DNA from: Sphaerulina vaccinii
Lineage: Eukaryota > Ascomycota > Dothideomycetes > Mycosphaerellales > Mycosphaerellaceae
Assembly (NCBI GenBank): GCA_022570795.1
Contig: JAKUDP010000009.1
Location: forward strand, 1-64,000
Direction of reading: 5' to 3'
DNA length: 64,000 nt
The translations under genes were made by a program, and so were the position numbers. The notes below the pieces were generated by a model that saw only the letters and a program-made list of their open reading frames with translations, did not search any database and was not told the origin of the DNA. Positions 59,425 to 64,000 of this stretch are shown here, piece by piece; positions within the stretch are counted from its first letter, which is position 1, and each line of letters starts with the position of its first letter.

Positions 59425-60591
59425 TGCTTGATTGATTGGCCGGGACGGCTCGTCTGATCGTATCGTCCATAATCGGACCAATTATTGCTTGTCTATACTG
59501 TCCGTACTGGCGACTAGGTTCTTGGCGGCGGTGCGGCTCGAAAAGTGGGTCTATACAATCTCCGAGGGCTCTCCGCTACTACCCACGTAGCAGGCCAGTA
59601 CACGCAGACAGACAGACAGACAGCGAGCTTCCGCTTGTTTGTACTGCCGTTTTCGAGGTCTCCGCCTGATTGTACTACGCTGATCAAACAGTACAGTACG
59701 TACTGAGGTGTACTGACCATCGACCACCCTGGGTGATAAGTCTCCACTGTTTAGGTATAAGTACTAAGCGTCAGGTGGTGGAGGGTATCACAGTCTCTAC
59801 AATTGACACAAGCGTAAGGAGCTTATGATACCAGAGCAAGCTGTTGCAGATGCTGCAGTGTTGTAATCCAACATAACGAAGAAAGGTCGGAGAGTTGGCA
59901 GAGTCCAGGGTCCAGTCTCGAATTCCAATTCAATCTTGGTGACAATATCGACAATTCCTCCAATATGGACGCCACCATGGTCTCCAAAACTATTCTGCGT
60001 GGTCAACATAGTACATCATATATAGATCTTCCAATTAGGAAAGCGTTAGAGCTTAAGGGAAGAACATAGCTCTCGTTTCGAATTTTGGGAATACTTGATC
60101 ATGCGTTAGCGTCGGGCGTTGCCGTCAGATGCTCATTGGTGGGCTGGCTTAGTGATCTCCTGGCTGTCTCTTCAAAACCGGCCATCGACCTTTCTCACAC
60201 CTTCAACAAACAGCCATCATCACATTCCATCAAGCTATCATCACGATACAGTGAGCCCCATGGTAGATTCCAAGTCTCGGAACATTCGCTGCTGATATGA
60301 AGCGTGACGCAGCCCTGTTTTCCACCACCCTAGCGCCGGAGCGTCTTATCCATTCCCTCATCAGCGAACAGTATAGAGCAGTGCCTATACGACCGGTATC
60401 TCCGAACATGTAGAAGGAATCAAGATCCTTCCACGTTCAGACTGAGCATACAGATAGCCTCGGATTGCGACTCCGCGTTTAGCCCTGACCTGGCATGACC
60501 TGTCAGCGGCACGCCGAGGTGCTTCAAGTAGCATATCAGACTTACTTGCCTACAGCACAGCCAGAATCAGCTTTCTTCCTAGAGTATCGTT
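59425..60591. other. Intergenic region
   Basis: Upstream of the SDR gene. A short CAGA repeat (about five units near 59605-59622) and several GTACTG-like inverted elements are visible. A 70-codon minus-strand frame (59797-60009) has no support. Confidence 0.45.
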
Positions 60592-61820
60592 ATGGCGCAA
60601 TTCCCAACCGACTGGGGCATGCACTTCACCCCCACGATTCACAGCAAGCCAGAAGGACCTACAGATCCTAACAATGTCAAGTTGCCCGCGAACTTCGTCG
60701 TAGTAGTAACCGGAGCTGGCAAGGGCTTAGGGCGACAGATTGCTCTTGCATACGCCAAAGCTGGTGCCACAGCAATCGTGATCTCTTCAAGGACTAAAAC
60801 TGATCTCGATACTCTCGAAGCTGAGATCAAGAAGGTCAATATCGAAGTGGTTGTTCTCAGCCAGACCTGCGACACGCAGAGTGGAGAGCAGGTAAAAGCT
60901 TTGGCGAAAGCTACAAATGCGAGATTTGGAAGGGTGGACGTGGTTGTAAGTATGCCGCGTTATGAAATGTCACCAGACTGACATCAACACACACAGGTCG
61001 CAAACGCAGGCATCATCTCCACGTACATCACCAAAGACGATGGCAAAGAGTATATGCCTGTTGGAATTGTTCAGGACGACGATTTCGAACGAGTTATTAA
61101 CACGAACCTGATCGGGTCTTGGCGCGTAGCGAATGCTTTCGTGCCTCTTCTTCAGGCTACTCAAGATGGTGCCCAGGCACTTGTCATCATCAGCTCAATC
61201 GCCAGTCATATGATCAAGTCCACAATGACACCCATTGCATACAATCTGAGCAAGATTTGTGTGAACAGGTTGGCAGAGCATATCCATCATGATCACTTCG
61301 AGAAGGATGGCGTGATGGCTTTCGCGGTGCATCCGGTGAGTGGCATTTTGTGCTCATGTACGAGAGGGGCTTACTGCATCAAATGTCAATGGCATACTGG
61401 CTCAGTCAGGAAGTCGTTGGCGTAGCTGGCGCTTGATGGTAGACAGCTGCCCTCTCGCACGCCTGACCGTCTAATGCCGTCCGACCTCTACTAAAACTAT
61501 CAATCACAGGGCGCTGTCATGACGGAACAAACGAAACCATCACGAAACACAGCTTGGCCAAATGTGGACTGATGGTACGTACTGACCTCCGTTGATCTTG
61601 GCATTATCTCATCCGCCTACGAGCGATGATTCTGACACAGCTTGCAGTTCTCACAGACGAAGATACCTTATGCGGCGGCTTTCTGACCTGGCTCACATCC
61701 GAGAAGCGACCTTGGTTGTGTGGCAGATATCTGAGTGTCAATTGGGATGTGAAGGAGCTGGAGGACATGAAGAATGAAATTGTGGAGAAGGAGAAGTTGG
61801 TCATGAGGATGACAACGTGA
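60592..61820 (+). CDS. Short-chain dehydrogenase/reductase (SDR), 1-base frame break
   Basis: Exons 60592-60945, 60997-61335, 61511-61575 and 61641-61820. Classical SDR landmarks: the cofactor motif TGAGKGLG at residues 40-47, VANAGII after the first splice, the catalytic Ser in IISSIAS, and YNLSK (YxxxK). The acidic residue after beta-2 is not obvious; ISSRTK suggests NADP preference. Exon 3 reads GAVMTEQTK and then breaks; the next frame continues ITKHSLAKCGLM and splices well into exon 4 (LAVLTDEDTLCGGFL, then CGRYLSVNWDV). One extra A in the AAA run at 61535-61537 would restore 312 aa. Intron 2 is long (175 bases) with an ACTAAAAC-like branch. Substrate unknown. Confidence 0.87.
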
Positions 61821-62763
61821 TGAGACGCAAGTGGAGGTTGGCAGTGCTGTACTGCGCTGATCTTGAGACATTGATCTAGTACGAGCTTGCTGACGTTGGA
61901 GCAGTAAGCCTTTTGCCGTTGGAGCGCTCGCAGTCTGTAACGGTCTCCAGCCTTCTAACGTTCGTCTTCAGTGCCCAGCCGAGACGAAGGGACGTTATGA
62001 GCGATGCAGTCGTAGATTTTAGAAGACTGTTGCGCACTCTCTCGCAAACATGATCAGCCAAGCTGCCACCTGCGAATTTTCGTCCAACCATCTTCGACGC
62101 CATGCAATATCACGAGTTCACGACATCACGTTTGAGAAGGATCAACAAGACGAACTTTATCTTGCCAAGCTCTTCCGCTGCTTAGAGTACCAAAAAGAAA
62201 GTCACTCTCGTATCTTGCTAATGATGATCAACAGTGGTCTCTCGCGAAGTTCAAAGGACTGATGAGAGTATTCAAAATCTTGGAACAGTTTCATCTCGCT
62301 GCTGATGAGACAGAAAGCACCATATTGTTCGAGACCAGTTGTCGCTAGATCTAGCCAACAGTGGCGCCACCCCGACTCGTGGCGCCCATGGGCCGATCTG
62401 GTCTCGGACCATAAGTTCTCAACCGGCATAGACCGCAGCGATCACCGGAAATACATAAGATTTGTGAGATAGCACCAGCCACTTCGTACAAAAGCTGACG
62501 TGACGTTAGGAAAAACGTGCTAAAGTCAGAGACAAGCATTCGTGCTGCTAAACGGCAGGCTCGGCATCTCCATTCCATTGACAATCCTGTCAAACAGAGT
62601 TCTGATGGCGTGGATCGATAAAGCCACTCACAATGATACCATAGGTCGATCACTGATATGGTGCGGCACATAACAGCCTCTTGGAACATCTTCCAACATT
62701 CTGACTGAACCTCTTCACGACACTCTCATCACGCGACTTCGAAACTCAAGAAACGAACACACG
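61821..62763. other. Intergenic region with a GC-rich hairpin
   Basis: No gene supported. At 62363-62386 an 8-bp perfect inverted repeat (GGCGCCAC and GTGGCGCC, loop of 8) could form a stable hairpin; no run of T follows it. Confidence 0.45.
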
Positions 62764-63327
62764 ATGCGTACTCGCACAATACTATTCCTATGTGCATCAG
62801 CGTTGTCACAACTCACATATGCTGCACCAGCAGTTGTCGCCATTGATCTCGGCACCGTGACAGAAGACATTCCTAAAGATGATGCGCCTCAACTAGCGAC
62901 ACTGCACCGAAAGCAAAAGGTCTCAGAAGACAAGGCCGAAGACGTCCAACTATGGATCGATGACTTCGGCAACATTGAAGCGGTTCCCACTTCCAAGCCA
63001 GCACAAGCAACAGACGTGTCCTCCATTGGCAAGACATCCAGACTCCAGGAAGCGATGTTAGCAGATGCTCAAGCTGTCATAGACGATGGTGCAGGTTCGC
63101 GACCACCCCTGGACTCCACGCCGAGAACGATAGCTGAGCAACGCAGGATTGGTACACTTGACACAGAGTACATGATGGGATTCTTTTCTGGAATCTCGGC
63201 AGTGTTGTACGTGCTTGTAGGCGGGCTGCTCCTATCAGCACTGGTATTCACTCTGCTCAGGCTGGTAACACGAAGACGGAACATTCGTATTGGTCATCGG
63301 AGAGGTCATTCGAGATACTCGCTTTGA
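62764..63327 (+). CDS. Small type I membrane protein of unknown function
   Basis: 187 aa, intron-free. An N-terminal signal peptide (TILFLCASALSQLTYAAP) precedes an acidic, Lys/Asp-rich exposed part of about 115 residues without cysteines. A single membrane helix follows at about 142-165 (AVLYVLVGGLLLSALVFTLL), then a short very basic tail (RLVTRRRNIRIGHRRGHSRY). This order predicts a type I protein with the tail in the cytosol. No domain is recognised. Other frames directly after the stop (for example one with LGHRYRDPLESS) leave open whether the tail is longer. Confidence 0.7.
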   Translation: MRTRTILFLCASALSQLTYAAPAVVAIDLGTVTEDIPKDDAPQLATLHRKQKVSEDKAEDVQLWIDDFGNIEAVPTSKPAQATDVSSIGKTSRLQEAMLADAQAVIDDGAGSRPPLDSTPRTIAEQRRIGTLDTEYMMGFFSGISAVLYVLVGGLLLSALVFTLLRLVTRRRNIRIGHRRGHSRYSL

Positions 63328-64000
63328 CGAGACTCCAGTCTTGACCCTTGGACACCGATATCGAGACCCATTGGAGAGTTCCGTACTCCATAGGCTCGCA
63401 GGGACAGTATCATGATGATCATATTCTGAGACATCTGCCGAGCGGCGAGCGGCATCAGCAAAGCTCTCATCATACTGTCGCGCCTGACGCAGACCCATCG
63501 CAGGGGATCTGGAGCCTTGCGGCGAGTGAGTCTCGGATGGTCCGCAGGTTCAGAGTGGCTTCGACTCTCTGCGATGGCTCCCCAGTCGTATCTGCCCCGT
63601 CTATTGACGTTGGCTGGCGCTGCAAAGGCGTTAACACTATCGGACTGAGCAGCATCGTGAATCGTGTCCGTGCGAAGAGAAGATGGTGCAGGACTTAGGG
63701 GGCTGGATGGCCGCGGAAGCAACGAACGATCCTGGTGTAGACCTTGGCTACGTCGAGCCACGGGAGTGTATTCTAGTCGAACACGACCTGGAAGTCGCAT
63801 GAGCTGGTTGCGCGAACTCCAAGAAGGCCTCGATGCTGTCAAGTCAATCTGTGGCAGGATCGGCAAGACATCTCGTAGTGGGCAGTCCTCCTGGCTACGG
63901 TTGGATGATCAGCAGCGCATGCCGTACTTCGCTTCACGCCTGCACGGACAGTCTCCACATGAGATGAGTGGGGAGTAACATGTTGCCGCCCTACTAGCTT
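63328..64000. other. Right edge, unresolved open frames
   Basis: Overlapping frames on both strands: 63306-63866 minus, 63348-63698 plus. A plus-strand frame ending near 63796 includes VQDLGGWMAAEATNDPGV and VEPRECILVEHDLEV, which looks protein-like but lacks a start and clear splice sites. It may belong to a gene broken by a frameshift or continuing in introns I could not fix. Confidence 0.35.

Noticed and set aside
63306..63866. 186-codon minus-strand open frame
   Set aside because: Overlaps the 3' end of the plus-strand membrane-protein gene, is Arg/Ser/Pro-rich as expected of an antisense shadow, and has no domain.

Overview
The window looks like part of a chromosome from a filamentous ascomycete (Pezizomycotina), most likely a dothideomycete close to Mycosphaerellaceae. 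The reasons are short introns of about 50-65 bases with GT..AG ends and CTAAC/CTGAC-type branch sites, strong RIP-type decay of transposons, and a typical gene set (Shy1, PalI/Rim9, a HET-domain protein, F-box-like and LURP-one-like proteins, small secreted cysteine-rich proteins). The species assignment is an inference; no marker gene here settles it.

The window has two compartments. Bases 1-20371 form an AT-rich island made of nested, RIP-degraded LTR retrotransposons. A minus-strand Copia fragment (10566-12787) appears to have received a minus-strand Gypsy element (about 74-10565). That Gypsy then received a complete plus-strand chromovirus (262-6930, 5-bp target duplication TATAA) and at least one solo Copia LTR (9159-9404, duplication TTAAG). 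A younger, less mutated Copia (13285-18998, duplication GTATT) sits further right. The island ends with a 155-bp tandem duplication and an uninterrupted 404-bp (TAT)n array. Base composition then changes abruptly, and the gene-rich part begins about 250 bases later.

The gene compartment (20619-63327) holds about 18 protein genes: SHY1 (cytochrome oxidase assembly); a 723-aa protein of unknown function; a secreted Cys-rich protein; a 1042-aa EGF-like membrane protein; a four-exon unknown; a 7-TM receptor; an epoxide hydrolase; a LURP-one-like protein with a premature stop; an F-box-like protein; a HET-domain protein; two further small secreted proteins; a CPD photolyase; a small four-helix membrane protein; the pH-signalling protein PalI/Rim9; a neighbouring set of a thioredoxin-reductase-like disulfide oxidoreductase, a Dal5-type MFS transporter and a short-chain dehydrogenase; and a small type I membrane protein. 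An acidic (Asp-Glu)8 exon without its own start codon lies opposite the photolyase promoter.

Two patterns deserve most attention. First, four genes (HET, small membrane protein, MFS, SDR), and possibly a fifth (F-box), each keep conserved sequence in two frames that one inserted or deleted base would join. This suggests either indel errors in the assembly or recent multi-gene decay. Second, a noncoding array of five diverged ~129-bp tandem units lies at 26294-26935 between two genes. No tRNA, rRNA or CRISPR was found.
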